Part shown: piece by piece, positions 45,292 through 54,762 of the stretch | Layout: every line of letters starts with the position of its first letter | Position numbering within the stretch: the stretch's first letter is position 1 | Assembly (NCBI GenBank): GCA_938008165.1 | Contig: CALLLP010000030.1 | Coordinates: 1-64,000, forward strand | From: an uncultured Neomegalonema sp. | GTDB taxonomy: Bacteria > Pseudomonadota > Alphaproteobacteria > Rhodobacterales > Rhodobacteraceae | Direction: 5' to 3' | Length of the DNA: 64,000 bases | Translations under genes and position numbers: made by a program | Notes under the pieces: model-generated | Told to the model about the DNA's origin: nothing | Databases searched by the model: none | The model's input: only the letters and a program-made list of their open reading frames with translations

Positions 45292-46180
45292 GCCGCAGAC
45301 AATCGAGCCGCACGGTCGCCGCTGTGCCGATGGTGTAGAGACCGGCCTCAGTGCGTTCGTGGCCGGGGGTGCCATCGATGGCGTGGCGGATGCGGGATTT
45401 TTCGAGGAAAGCCGCCACCGCGCGCGCCTCGGTCACGACGGCGAGATGCTTGAGAATCGTGCCGGTCAAGCGGCTGGCGGCGACGGAATCGATCTTCGCT
45501 TTCAGCACGCCGATCACCCGTCCCCGGCTGTCGAGGACCGGCCCGCCGGAATGGCCGCGCCGCACATCGCCCAATACACCGATCAGGCCGCGCGCGCGCG
45601 GGTCGCTCAGGGTATAATTGACGAGAGCAGGGGTCAGGCGCGGGGTCAGGCGGATGCGCCCTTCCTGCGGATAGCCGATCACCGCGACCGGCTCGCCTTC
45701 AGGGGGCAGATAGGGCGCAAGGCGCAGATAGCGGCGCACACGATACCCTGAATCGAGGATGGCAAGGTCGTTCGCCTTATCCGTCGCCCGGATGCGCACG
45801 GGCAGACGCCGGGCAGAATCGGGCACACGCAATTCGACCGCATCACAGGTGCTGACCACATGGGCGCTCGTCAGGATCGCGCCGGATTCGTTGATGGCAA
45901 AACCCGCCCCTGCGCTGTGAAAAGTCAGGCGGCGGGCGGTTTCGGCGCGGCGGATGGCGTCGCTCTGAATCATGATCCGCTGGCGTTGGCGCTCGTAATC
46001 CGCCTTGAGGCGCGTGGCCTCGGCGGTGGTCACTTCGCGCCCGGTACAGCGCTTTCGGCGCACGGGCTGAACGATGCCGCGCTTTGCATCCCAGCAATTC
46101 ACGACTTCCATGGCGGGATCAGACCCCATTGCAGGGGATGAAACCAGCAGGGCGGCGATCAGGGGTATCCAGTACATCAT
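45284..46180 (-). CDS. Exported trypsin-like serine protease
   Basis: A 298-residue S1-fold protease with a signal peptide (MMYWIPLIAALLVSSPAMG). The triad can be placed as His107 in SAHVVST, Asp138 in KANDLAIL and Ser211 in RRGHSGGPVLD. Between the signal and the catalytic domain lies a basic helical stretch (about 40-85). It lacks a PDZ domain, so it is not DegP-type. Several Cys residues could form disulfides in the periplasm. It is the first of two overlapping genes with the FAD monooxygenase. Confidence 0.87.
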   Translation of the reverse strand: MMYWIPLIAALLVSSPAMGSDPAMEVVNCWDAKRGIVQPVRRKRCTGREVTTAEATRLKADYERQRQRIMIQSDAIRRAETARRLTFHSAGAGFAINESGAILTSAHVVSTCDAVELRVPDSARRLPVRIRATDKANDLAILDSGYRVRRYLRLAPYLPPEGEPVAVIGYPQEGRIRLTPRLTPALVNYTLSDPRARGLIGVLGDVRRGHSGGPVLDSRGRVIGVLKAKIDSVAASRLTGTILKHLAVVTEARAVAAFLEKSRIRHAIDGTPGHERTEAGLYTIGTAATVRLDCLRHG

Positions 46181-46216
46181 GGATACAAGAATACGCGCGA
46201 AGGATGACAGACCGGT

Positions 46217-46747
46217 TCACGCGGGGCGATCCGTCAGGTCGTCGGGATCGATTCCCATCTCGCGCAGGCGGATGCGTTCTGCATCGGTCAGCGGGGCGGT
46301 GGGGGCAGGCTCCACCTCGCGCCGGGCGATCTGTCGCCATGCCACGAAGCCCCCGATCAGCAACAGGATCGGTCCCCCAAGCCACAGGGCTGCACTGACG
46401 GGCGAGAAGCGGGGCTTCAGGAGCACGTATTCGCCATAGCGAGCGACGACGTAATCGAGAACCTCGTCATTCGTATCTCCCTCGACCAACCGCTCGCGGA
46501 CCACGAGGCGCAGGTCTTTGGCCAGTTCAGCATCGGAATCATCGATGCTCTGGTTGCGGCAGACGAGACAGCGCAACCCTTTAGACAGGTCACGGGCGCG
46601 TTGCTCCAGCGCCGGATCGGCGAGGACTTCGGAGGGTTGCACGGCCCCCACGGGCAGGGGCATGAGCAGCGCCAGTATCAGCAGCGCCGCCGTCGCCGAC
46701 CGTCCACGCCTCGTCCTGCACTGTGTCATATTGCGGTCATGCGTCAT
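46217..46747 (-). CDS. ccmH: Cytochrome c-type biogenesis protein CcmH (CycL/Ccl2)
   Basis: A 176-residue thiol-redox protein of cytochrome c maturation. It has an N-terminal signal-anchor, then the redox pair Cys60/Cys63 in LRCLVCRNQSIDDS, the KDLRLVVRE helix region and one C-terminal membrane helix (about 123-142). It helps reduce apocytochrome c or deliver it to CcmF. The start overlaps the stop of ccmF as ATGA. The length is that of the single-domain form, without the TPR half seen in some CcmH proteins. Confidence 0.95.
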   Translation of the reverse strand: MTHDRNMTQCRTRRGRSATAALLILALLMPLPVGAVQPSEVLADPALEQRARDLSKGLRCLVCRNQSIDDSDAELAKDLRLVVRERLVEGDTNDEVLDYVVARYGEYVLLKPRFSPVSAALWLGGPILLLIGGFVAWRQIARREVEPAPTAPLTDAERIRLREMGIDPDDLTDRPA

Positions 46748-48720
46748 TCTGCGGGCACCATGGCGGTCTTTTTCCGATTGGGCGCGCCGACGCGGTGGCG
46801 GCGGTCGGTCAGACTGAGCACCCCGCCCAGCGTCATGATCAATGCGCCGATCCAGATCCAGTTCGCGAAGGGTTTCACATAGGATCGCACGGCCCAGCCG
46901 CCATCCTCCTGCCGGTCGCCAAGGACGATATAGATGTCCTCGATCAGGCTGGCGCGGATGGCCGCTTCGGTCGTTTGGGTGCGCTGAACCGGATAAAACC
47001 GCTTTTCGGAAAGCAGGCTGGCAATCTCCTCACCGTCCTGAAAGACCGTGAATTTGCCGCCATCGATGCGGTAATTGGGACCGTTCAGCCGCTCGACCCC
47101 GTCGAAGCGGATTTCATAGCCGGAAAGCGGGATCATATCGCCGACCTTGGCCACGCGAATATCCTCGGTTTCCCAAGCGGTGATGCCGACGATGCCGAAG
47201 GCGGTGACGCCCATGCCGATATGCGCCAGCGCCTGCCCCCATGCCGACCGGGGCAGCCGAGCGAGGCGGCGCAGGCTTTCGCCCGCAGGTGCCCGGCCCA
47301 GCTTGACCCGCTCCGCCACATCGACGATCACGCCGAAGATCGCCCAGAAGGCCAAGGCGATCCCCAGCGGGGCAAAGATCGGCCCGCCTGAGCGCCACAT
47401 GGCAAACATCGCCCCGATTCCGATCGACAGGGCGGCGGCGGTCCACAGCTTTTTCATCACGCGGGGCAGGTCGCCCCGCTTCCAAGGCAGGGCCGCACCG
47501 ATGGGCATCACCATCAGCATCACGATCATCAGCGGCGTGAAGCCCATATTGAAGAAGGGTGGGCCGACGCTGATTTTCTCGTTCGTGAAGGCTTCGACAA
47601 AGAGCGGATAGAGCGTGCCGATGAACACGACCGCCGTGGCGACCGACAAGAGCAGGTTATTGAGAATCAAGCCGCTCTCGCGACTGACCGGGGCAAACAC
47701 GCCTTCGGGGGCCATCTGTGGCGCGCGCCACGCATAGAGCGCCAGCGAACTACCCGTCGCAATGACGAGAATCCCCAAGATAAAGACCCCGCGCTCCGGA
47801 TCATTGGCAAAGGCATGAACACTGGTCAGCAGGCCAGAGCGCACGATGAATGTCCCGACGAGGCTGAGCGAAAAGGCGATGATGGCGAGCAGGATGGTCC
47901 AGCTTTTGAGGGTCGACCGCTTTTCGACGACAACCGCCGAATGCAGCAGGGCGGCGGCGACGAGCCATGGCATAAAGCTGGCATTCTCCACCGGATCCCA
48001 GAACCACCAACCGCCCCAGCCAAGCTCGTAATAGGCCCAATAACTGCCCAGGGCGATCCCGACTGTCAGGGTTGACCATGCCAGCAGAGTCCAAGGCCGC
48101 ACCCAGCGCGCCCATGCGGCATCGACCCGCCCTTCGATCAGGGCGGCGACGGCAAAGCTGAAGGGCATCGAAAGGCCGACATAGCCCATATACAAAAAGG
48201 GCGGATGCGCCGCGAGCGCCCAGTCCTGCAACAGCGGATTGAGGCCGGTGCCATTCACGGGCACGGGGTCCATGCGCTCGAAAGGGTTCGAGGTAAAAAG
48301 GATGAAGGCAAGGAACGCCACCGCCACCATTGCCTGTACCGCCAGTGACCGTGCGCGCAGGGAGGGGGGGATATTGCGCCCGAACGAGGCGACCAGCGCG
48401 CCGTAAAGCGCGAGGATCAGCACCCAGAGGAGCATTGATCCTTCATGATTGCCCCAAACCCCTGCGATCTTGAACAGATACGGCTTGTCGCTGTGCGAAT
48501 TGGCATAGACCACCCGCAGCGAGAAATCCGAATTGATGAAGGCATATGTGAGCGCCGCAAACGAAAAGCCGATGAGCAAAAAGCTCATCATCGCGGCACT
48601 TTCCGCAAAGCGCATCGGCTCTGCATAGCCTTTATGCGCACCCCAGAGCGGGATGATGGATTGCGCAATCGCCACCGCGAACGCGAGGATCAGCGCAAAA
48701 TGTCCGAGTTCAGCAACCAT
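46744..48720 (-). CDS. ccmF: Cytochrome c haem lyase subunit CcmF
   Basis: A 658-residue membrane protein that joins haem to apocytochrome c in system I. The tryptophan-rich haem-handling motif is GWGGWWFWDPVENASFMPWL (about 234-253), with many transmembrane helices around it and a large periplasmic loop near the C-terminus. It is directly followed by ccmH with a 4-base overlap. ccmG and ccmE are absent from this position, as in Rhodobacter-type arrangements where ccmG belongs to the ccmABCDG cluster. Confidence 0.96.
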   Translation of the reverse strand: MVAELGHFALILAFAVAIAQSIIPLWGAHKGYAEPMRFAESAAMMSFLLIGFSFAALTYAFINSDFSLRVVYANSHSDKPYLFKIAGVWGNHEGSMLLWVLILALYGALVASFGRNIPPSLRARSLAVQAMVAVAFLAFILFTSNPFERMDPVPVNGTGLNPLLQDWALAAHPPFLYMGYVGLSMPFSFAVAALIEGRVDAAWARWVRPWTLLAWSTLTVGIALGSYWAYYELGWGGWWFWDPVENASFMPWLVAAALLHSAVVVEKRSTLKSWTILLAIIAFSLSLVGTFIVRSGLLTSVHAFANDPERGVFILGILVIATGSSLALYAWRAPQMAPEGVFAPVSRESGLILNNLLLSVATAVVFIGTLYPLFVEAFTNEKISVGPPFFNMGFTPLMIVMLMVMPIGAALPWKRGDLPRVMKKLWTAAALSIGIGAMFAMWRSGGPIFAPLGIALAFWAIFGVIVDVAERVKLGRAPAGESLRRLARLPRSAWGQALAHIGMGVTAFGIVGITAWETEDIRVAKVGDMIPLSGYEIRFDGVERLNGPNYRIDGGKFTVFQDGEEIASLLSEKRFYPVQRTQTTEAAIRASLIEDIYIVLGDRQEDGGWAVRSYVKPFANWIWIGALIMTLGGVLSLTDRRHRVGAPNRKKTAMVPAE

Positions 48721-48882
48721 TTCTCTTTTCTGCCCCGGTCTCCGCGCTTGCGCAACGTGGCATCTTGCGCCGCAGGGTCATTTTCACGCGACTTTGAGAT
48801 GCGACGTGCCGCCCGGTGGACGGGCCGGGGGCGTGCCGCTTATTTTGCCAAGCGGAACCCCGTGAAAGAATGAGGCGACCGG

Positions 48883-49395
48883 ATGTTGCGTAAAGCCCTG
48901 AAATGCCTGCACACGCTGGGGGCCTGCGGCCTGATTGGGGGGCTGGGATGCTACATGATCCTGCTCGTCTTCGCCCCGCAGGACACGCCCGCCGCCTATG
49001 CCGATCTCAGGGCGTCGATTGCGCTGGTCAGCGATTATGTGCTGATTCCGTCCCTCGCGGTGGCGCTGGTATCGGGATTGCTGTCGATGGCATTTCACAT
49101 GCCCTTCATGGATAAGGGCTGGGCATGGGCCAAGGCGGTGATGGGCATTTTGATGTTTAAGGGGGTTCTGACCGTCGTGGGGGCCAAGGCGGACCACGCC
49201 GCCGCCCTCGCCCGAAAGATGGAGACCGGCGAGGTCCAACGCGCGACCATCGACGCCGCCATGCGCCATGAGTGGTGGACCCTGTGGATCGTCGTTGCCC
49301 TGTCGGTCGCGAATGTGGTGCTGGGCGTCTGGCGCCCGAAATTCGCCGCATCACCGGGCCGGGCATCGACCTCAGAGCCGCCCGAACCTGTGTGA
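48883..49395 (+). CDS. Small four-helix membrane protein (DUF2269-like)
   Basis: A 170-residue inner-membrane protein with about four hydrophobic helices (roughly 8-30, 45-70, 80-100, 130-150). The first helix contains LHTLGACGLIGGLGCYMI, reminiscent of DUF2269-type predicted membrane proteins. The function is unknown. ATG 48883 has GAGG seven bases upstream. It is divergent from ccmF, with about 160 bases between them, and is the only gene in its unit. Confidence 0.75.
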   Translation: MLRKALKCLHTLGACGLIGGLGCYMILLVFAPQDTPAAYADLRASIALVSDYVLIPSLAVALVSGLLSMAFHMPFMDKGWAWAKAVMGILMFKGVLTVVGAKADHAAALARKMETGEVQRATIDAAMRHEWWTLWIVVALSVANVVLGVWRPKFAASPGRASTSEPPEPV

Positions 49396-49474
49396 CGCCC
49401 GGTTCCGCTTGGTCCGGCCATGGGCCTGATGTGGGATGCGGGGGGCGCAATCGCGCCTCCCACTATATCGGTTC

Positions 49475-50164
49475 TCAGAACGAATATTTCGCGCCGATCG
49501 AGAATGCGCTCAGGCTGACGTCATTGGGGTTGACGCGGTTTGTGCCGCCTGCAACTTCCGGAATGCCACCGAATTCGGCATCCGTTGTCTGGGTGTATTC
49601 GATAAACACGCCGATATGATCCGTGATGGCATACCCTGCTCCAAATCCGAACGAAAACGTCGCTTCTCTCTCGGAGGCCGTCGTGACAGGTGGCGCAAAA
49701 GTGTATGAGTTTCGAACATCAAAATCCAAAACGGTGAGACCGCCATGGGCGTAGATGGAAAGCTTGTCGGTGGCATTGACGCCCGCCAAGATGCGGCCCC
49801 CATAGCTGGCATTCAGATCGATGTCGGTGACGAGGACGCCGTTGATATTGCGCGACGAGCCATTCTCGAAATTGTAAAAACCTTCAGCCCCGATAAAATA
49901 CTGATTTTCTGCGAAACTATGCTTGTAGCCAAGGGCGAGACCGCCTGAGAAATCGGTGGAATCTGCGGTCGTTACGCCGCTGGAATCGGGAACAGGAAGT
50001 CCCGCAAATCCGCCGGTGTTCCGGTTGATCGTATGATCGAATGTGGTCGCGCTCACTTTGCCGGAGACATACACGCCTCCACCGGCATGGGCTGCGGTTC
50101 CGACCATAACGCCGGTCGCCATAATGGCGGCGACAATACCTTTATGAAACACACTCATTTTCAT
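49475..50164 (-). CDS. Outer-membrane beta-barrel protein
   Basis: A 229-residue porin-like small barrel. It has a signal peptide (to about AAHAGG, residue 26), alternating beta-strand patterns such as FSGGLALGYKHSF and FSFGFGAGYAITDHIGVFIE, and ends in AKYSF, with the C-terminal Phe expected for BAM recognition. Its design is that of eight-stranded Omp25/OmpW-like surface proteins of alphaproteobacteria. Start 50164 or 50158 (two adjacent Met codons). The upstream gap to 50395 is AT-rich and probably holds its promoter. Confidence 0.87.
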   Translation of the reverse strand: MKMSVFHKGIVAAIMATGVMVGTAAHAGGGVYVSGKVSATTFDHTINRNTGGFAGLPVPDSSGVTTADSTDFSGGLALGYKHSFAENQYFIGAEGFYNFENGSSRNINGVLVTDIDLNASYGGRILAGVNATDKLSIYAHGGLTVLDFDVRNSYTFAPPVTTASEREATFSFGFGAGYAITDHIGVFIEYTQTTDAEFGGIPEVAGGTNRVNPNDVSLSAFSIGAKYSF

Positions 50165-50395
50165 TGTTAACCCTTTGTTAATGTTTTGTTTTAGGATGAA
50201 GCATCCTGAGGCGATAAAACTTTTGAGAGCAGGTTTGTCTAATCAACGCTGATCACATAGTCGGGTAAAATCGTGATCGGTATCTTTGCGAGTTCATGCG
50301 TGGACGCGCTGTGCTGCGGAAAGCCCTTGCGCGGGATGTCATCATGCCGTGATGGTGCGGCGGTCGCTGTTGAGAGCGCGACCGGGGGCGTTGGT

Positions 50396-51241
50396 ATGAC
50401 ACAGCGGATGCGGGCGATCCTCGCCATGGCGGTCGGGGTATTGATGCTCGTGCTCAATGACACGGCGGCGAAATGGCTCGTGACACGCTACGATCCGCTA
50501 CAGGTCGCATTCATGCGCAGTCTCTGCGCGCTGCCGATGGCCATGGCGCTGGTGGTCGCCTTCGATGGCGTGCGGGGATTTCGCTCGCGCCGTGCCGGGG
50601 TGCATGCCGTGCGCGGGGTGCTGGTTCTGGTTGCGACGGTGGCGTATTTCGAGGCGTTGACGGTTCTGCCACTGGCGGAGGGTCAAGCGTTGCTGTTCAC
50701 CGCTCCGATCATCGTTGCGGCCCTCGCGGCGCTGTTTCTCAAAGAGCGGGTGGATGTCTGGCGCTGGTCGAGCGTGGGGATGGGGTTTCTGGGCGCGGTG
50801 ATCGTCATTCGCCCCGGCATGGCGGGGTTTCAGCCGGAATCGCTCTACGCGCTCTCGGCGGCGGGCCTGTATGCGCTGATCATGCTCAGTGCACGGTGGA
50901 TCGATGAGCGGGACAGTCTGTGGACGCTGACTTTCCAGATGACGCTGTTTTCGGTGTTGTTCGGATCGGTCAGTCTGCTGGGGGACTGGCCCTCGCCCCA
51001 GAGGGCGGATGCGGGGTTATTCGCCCTGATGGCATTGCTCGGCACCGGAGGCATGGCATTGGTCAGTCAGGCGTTTCGCATGGCCCCGGCCAGCCTTGTC
51101 GCGCCGCTGGATTACACCGCGCTGCTCTGGGCCAGCCTTGCGGGATGGGCGATCTGGGGCGCTGTGCCGGACTGGCCGGTCTATGTCGGGTCGGCGGTGA
51201 TCGTGGCGAGCGGGCTGATCGTGCTGCGCAGCCGGGGATAG
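50396..51241 (+). CDS. EamA/DMT-family transporter
   Basis: A 281-residue ten-helix drug/metabolite transporter (two EamA repeats). VLPLAEGQALLFTAPIIVAA (about 83-102) is the end of the first repeat and MAPASLVAPLDYTALLWASL is the equivalent part of the second. ATG 50396 is taken because the first membrane helix follows directly; an in-frame extension to 50273 is poorly coding. It is 65 bases before the MttB-family gene on the same strand. It differs from the EamA gene at 4839-5723 in sequence detail. Confidence 0.9.
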   Translation: MTQRMRAILAMAVGVLMLVLNDTAAKWLVTRYDPLQVAFMRSLCALPMAMALVVAFDGVRGFRSRRAGVHAVRGVLVLVATVAYFEALTVLPLAEGQALLFTAPIIVAALAALFLKERVDVWRWSSVGMGFLGAVIVIRPGMAGFQPESLYALSAAGLYALIMLSARWIDERDSLWTLTFQMTLFSVLFGSVSLLGDWPSPQRADAGLFALMALLGTGGMALVSQAFRMAPASLVAPLDYTALLWASLAGWAIWGAVPDWPVYVGSAVIVASGLIVLRSRG

Positions 51242-51306
51242 ATAGAGGGTTGCGTCATGGGATCGGTGGGGCATGGTCAGGGTCGGAACATCGAAGGACG
51301 AATCCC

Positions 51307-52854
51307 ATGGCCACCCCTCGACGTCGACGCCGCAGCAATGCCTCGCCCCGCGACCGGGAGGCAATGGCGGGACGTATTCCGCAATTGCCGTGGAAACAGC
51401 CGCGCAACCCCTATGCCCCGCTCAAGGTTATCAGCGACGATCAGGTCGAGGCGATTCACCGGGCATCGCTGCGGGTGCTGGAGGAACTGGGCATCGAATT
51501 GATGTCCGCCGAGGGACGGGCGCTGTTTCGCGCGGCGGGGGCGCAGGTGGACGAGGCGAGCCAGATCGTGCGGATGGAAGGTGCGCTGGTCGAGCAGCTT
51601 ATCTCGACCGCCCCGTCGGAGTTTACGCTCACCTCGCGCAATCCTGACAAGGCGCTGCATATGGGCGGCGATTCTATCGCGTTCGGCATGGTGGCGGGGC
51701 CGCCATCGGTGCATGACGCTGTGAATGGCCGCCGATCGGGGAATATGGATGATTACGAGAACTTTACGCGCCTCGCGCATCACTTCAACGCCATCCACAT
51801 CATCGGAAATCAGGTCTGTGCGCCAGTCGAATTACCCGCCAATTCGCGGCATCTGGATACGTATAACGCGAATATTTCGTTGTCGGACCTGTGCTTTCAC
51901 GCCTCCGCCATCGGGGCAGGGCGGGCGACGGATGCGATCCGGATGCAGGCGATTGCGCGGGGCATTTCACTGGCGGAAATCGCGGATAGCCCCGGCGTCA
52001 CGACGATCATCTCAGTCAATTCGCCGCGCAAATTCGATGACAGCATGGCCGATGGCCTGATCGCGATGTCGCGCCATGGTCAGCCGCCCGTCGTGACGCC
52101 TTTCACCCTGATGGGGGCCATGACGCCAGTGACCCTTGCCGCCGGTCTGACGCAGCAAAATGCCGAGGCGCTGTTCGGGATTGCCCTGTCGCAGCTGGCC
52201 AATCCCGGTTCGCCGGTGGTCTATGGGGCCTATACCTCGAATGTGGATATGCGCTCAGGGGCGCCCGCCTTTGGCACGCCGGAGAATACGAAGGCGAATA
52301 TCGCTTCGGGGCAACTCGCGCGGCGTTATGGCCTGCCCTATCGCGCCTCGCCCACCAGCGCCTCGAACGCGGTGGATGCACAGGCGGCCGATGAGACGCA
52401 GATGGCGATGTGGAGTTGCACGCTGGGCCATGCCAATTTGCAATACCATGCCGCCGGATGGATGGAGGGGGGTTTATGCGCCTCCTACGAGAAATTCATC
52501 CTCGATGTGGAGATGATCCAGCACATGACCGCCTTTCTCGACCCGATCGAGATCGACGAGGGCACATTGGCATTCGAGGCGATGCGCGATGTGCCGACGG
52601 GCGGGCATTTCTTCGGCTCGCCGCATACGATGGACCGCTACGAGACAGCCTTTTACCAGCCGATGCTGAGTGATTGGCAGAATTACGAGAACTGGGAATT
52701 ATCGGGCGCAAAAACCGCGACCCAGCGCGCGACGGATCTATGGCAACAGGCGCTGCGCGAATACGAACAGCCCGCGATGGAGCCAGCGGTGCGCGAAGAA
52801 CTCGACGCCTATATCGCAACGCGCAAACAAGAGATCGGAACAGGAGACCCCTGA
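51307..52854 (+). CDS. Trimethylamine methyltransferase (MttB) family protein, non-pyrrolysine
   Basis: A 515-residue MttB-superfamily protein. Family-like stretches include LRVLEELGIELMSAEGRALF (54-73), FTLTSRNPDKALHMGG, VNSPRKFDDSM and a long C-terminal half with ASPTSASNAVDAQAADET. No in-frame TAG is present, so there is no pyrrolysine. Such proteins demethylate quaternary amines such as glycine betaine with a corrinoid protein, but no corrinoid partner or MtgA-like gene is nearby. ATG 51307 has GAAGGA eight bases upstream. The MBL-hydrolase gene starts 2 bases after its stop. Confidence 0.9.
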   Translation: MATPRRRRRSNASPRDREAMAGRIPQLPWKQPRNPYAPLKVISDDQVEAIHRASLRVLEELGIELMSAEGRALFRAAGAQVDEASQIVRMEGALVEQLISTAPSEFTLTSRNPDKALHMGGDSIAFGMVAGPPSVHDAVNGRRSGNMDDYENFTRLAHHFNAIHIIGNQVCAPVELPANSRHLDTYNANISLSDLCFHASAIGAGRATDAIRMQAIARGISLAEIADSPGVTTIISVNSPRKFDDSMADGLIAMSRHGQPPVVTPFTLMGAMTPVTLAAGLTQQNAEALFGIALSQLANPGSPVVYGAYTSNVDMRSGAPAFGTPENTKANIASGQLARRYGLPYRASPTSASNAVDAQAADETQMAMWSCTLGHANLQYHAAGWMEGGLCASYEKFILDVEMIQHMTAFLDPIEIDEGTLAFEAMRDVPTGGHFFGSPHTMDRYETAFYQPMLSDWQNYENWELSGAKTATQRATDLWQQALREYEQPAMEPAVREELDAYIATRKQEIGTGDP

Positions 52855-52856
52855 GC

Positions 52857-53744
52857 ATGATACCCCTCGCAAGCGGACAATATCCGGGCGCGCAGCGATT
52901 GCGCATCGGCGATGCGGTCGTGACGGCCCTGTCGGACGGCTATATCGATCTGGGGCCGCAGACGGTGCCGGGGGCAACGGCGGATGACCTCGCGCTCCTC
53001 GTCGCCTCGCCCTATGCGCTGGAAGAAGGGTATCGATCCTCGATCTCGGCGTTTCTGGTCGAAAGCGGGGGGCGGCGTATCCTGATCGATGCGGGCGGGG
53101 CGCAATCGGGAATCGGCACGCTTGGGCGGATGCAGGGGGTGCTTGCGGCGATCGGTGTGGGGCCGGATACAATCGATGCGCTGGTGATGACGCATCTGCA
53201 CCCCGACCATGCGGGGGGCGCCTTCGACGCGTCGGGGGCGGCGGTCTTTGGCCATGCGGAGATGATCCTGCGGGTGGAGGAACATGCGTTCTGGCATGAT
53301 GATGCGCCCGTGAATGACGGCAACCGCGCCTATTTCGACCTCGCGCGCAAGGCTGCCGGTGCCTATGCGCGGGGCGGTCGGTTGACGCTGTTCGATCGTG
53401 ATCGCGAGGTGATGCCGGGCTTGCACGCGGAGTTTCTGCCCGGTCATACGCCGGGGCATACCGGCTATCGCGTGGAAAGCGGTGGCGAGGCTTTGCTGAT
53501 TTGGGGCGATATCGTCCATATTCCGCCGGTTCAGATGAAGCGGCCCGGTATCGGCATCGCTTTTGATGTGGAGGGTGCACAGGCGGAGGCGACGCGCCGG
53601 GCCGTGCTGGAACGCGCGGCGTCGGACCGGCTGAAGATCGCCGGAATGCACTTGCCGTTTCCCGCTTTTGGCAGTGTGGCGCGGGACGGCGAGGGGTATC
53701 GTTTCCTCCCGGCACCCTATGACCATGAGCCGGGGCATCCATGA
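52857..53744 (+). CDS. MBL-fold metallo-hydrolase (lactonase/OPH-like)
   Basis: A 295-residue metallo-beta-lactamase-fold enzyme. The dinuclear site is seen as THLHPDHAGG (His113, His115, Asp117, His118), FLPGHTPGHTGYRV, WGDIVHIP and the final IAGMHLPFP. This pattern fits the quorum-quenching lactonase and methyl-parathion-hydrolase-like branch. It begins 2 bases after the MttB-family gene and overlaps the next GNAT gene by 4, so the three are co-translated. An in-frame upstream reading to 52674 lies inside the MttB gene and is rejected. Confidence 0.88.
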   Translation: MIPLASGQYPGAQRLRIGDAVVTALSDGYIDLGPQTVPGATADDLALLVASPYALEEGYRSSISAFLVESGGRRILIDAGGAQSGIGTLGRMQGVLAAIGVGPDTIDALVMTHLHPDHAGGAFDASGAAVFGHAEMILRVEEHAFWHDDAPVNDGNRAYFDLARKAAGAYARGGRLTLFDRDREVMPGLHAEFLPGHTPGHTGYRVESGGEALLIWGDIVHIPPVQMKRPGIGIAFDVEGAQAEATRRAVLERAASDRLKIAGMHLPFPAFGSVARDGEGYRFLPAPYDHEPGHP

Positions 53745-54199
53745 CCGACTTTCGGCCCATGCGCGTCGAAGACGAGGCGGCGGTCATCGCGCTGTGGCAG
53801 GCCTGCGGTCTGACACGGCCTTGGAACGACCCCGCCGCCGATATTGCGCTGGCGCGGGGCGGGGCGGCGTCGGATATTCTGATCCATGATGCGCAGGGCG
53901 TGCCGGTCGCCTCGATTCTGGTCGGGCATGATGGGCATCGGGGATGGATCTATTATGTCGCAACCCACCCGGATCACCGCCGCAAGGGGCTGGGACGGGC
54001 GGCGATCGCGGCGGCGGAGGCTTGGGCCATCGCGCGGAATGTGCCGAAAATGCATCTGATGATCCGCCCCGGAAACGAGGCGGTCATAGCCTTCTACGAG
54101 GCGCTGGGCTATGGAGACGGGAATATTCTGGTGATGCAGAAATGGCTCGATAAAGCGCGGGAGGCGCTCTATCCGGGGCCACCGGGGAGAACGGGATGA
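53741..54199 (+). CDS. GNAT-family acetyltransferase (YpeA-like)
   Basis: A 152-residue GNAT protein close to the YpeA type: FRPMRVEDEAAVIALWQACG at the N-terminus, acetyl-CoA loop HPDHRRKGLGRAAIAAAE (about 76-93) and FYEALGYGDGNILVMQKWL at the end. The acceptor is unknown. Both ends overlap neighbours by 4 bases, so translation is coupled to the MBL and NnrU genes. Confidence 0.88.
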   Translation: MTDFRPMRVEDEAAVIALWQACGLTRPWNDPAADIALARGGAASDILIHDAQGVPVASILVGHDGHRGWIYYVATHPDHRRKGLGRAAIAAAEAWAIARNVPKMHLMIRPGNEAVIAFYEALGYGDGNILVMQKWLDKAREALYPGPPGRTG

Positions 54200-54762
54200 T
54201 CCTGCTATTGCTTGGTCTGGTGCTGTTTGCCGGATTGCACCTTTTCACGACCGTTCTGCGCCCGATGCGCGAGCGCGTCGTGGCAAAGATCGGCGAGGGG
54301 CCTTGGAAAGGGCTGATCGCGCTTGGGCTGATCGCTTCGGTCGTGCTGATCGTGCGCGGCTATGGCGTGGCATCGTCGGCGGCGCTGTGGATCGCGCCGG
54401 ACGGGGCGCGGCATCTGGTGGTTTTCGCCATGCTGCCCGTGCTGATCCTCTACATGGGCAGTTATCCCGGCTCCGCGATCCGTGCGCGCCTGCGCCATCC
54501 GCAATTGATGGGATTTGCGCTCTGGGCGCTGCTGCATCTCATCGTCAATGGCGAGGTCCGGGCGGTGACGTTGTTTGGTGGGCTGCTGATCTGGGCCATG
54601 ATTCAGGCGGTTTTGCTCAACCGCCGCGACGGGACACCCCCTTTGCCCGAAGCGGGAGAATCGATTGCGAAGGCATGGGCGGCGGTGCCGGTCGGAGGCG
54701 GCGTTTGGGCGCTTTTGCTCTGGGCGCATGAATGGCTGTTTGGTGCGAGTCCCTTCGCATGA
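54196..54762 (+). CDS. NnrU family membrane protein
   Basis: A 188-residue inner-membrane protein with about five or six helices, of the NnrU family. Recognisable stretches are GLHLFTTVLRPMRERVVAKI, ARHLVVFAMLPVLILYMGSY and HPQLMGFALWALLHLIVNGE. NnrU was named from nitric-oxide/nitrite reduction regions and is related to isoprenoid-modifying Z-ISO proteins. Its exact role is unsettled. Here it lies directly before, and overlaps, mobA, so it travels with molybdenum-cofactor genes rather than with denitrification genes. Confidence 0.88.
   Translation: MILLLLGLVLFAGLHLFTTVLRPMRERVVAKIGEGPWKGLIALGLIASVVLIVRGYGVASSAALWIAPDGARHLVVFAMLPVLILYMGSYPGSAIRARLRHPQLMGFALWALLHLIVNGEVRAVTLFGGLLIWAMIQAVLLNRRDGTPPLPEAGESIAKAWAAVPVGGGVWALLLWAHEWLFGASPFA

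Noticed and set aside
51307-52854. Pyrrolysine in the MttB-family protein
   Set aside because: There is no in-frame TAG in the gene, and the protein reads straight through; it belongs to the non-pyrrolysine branch.
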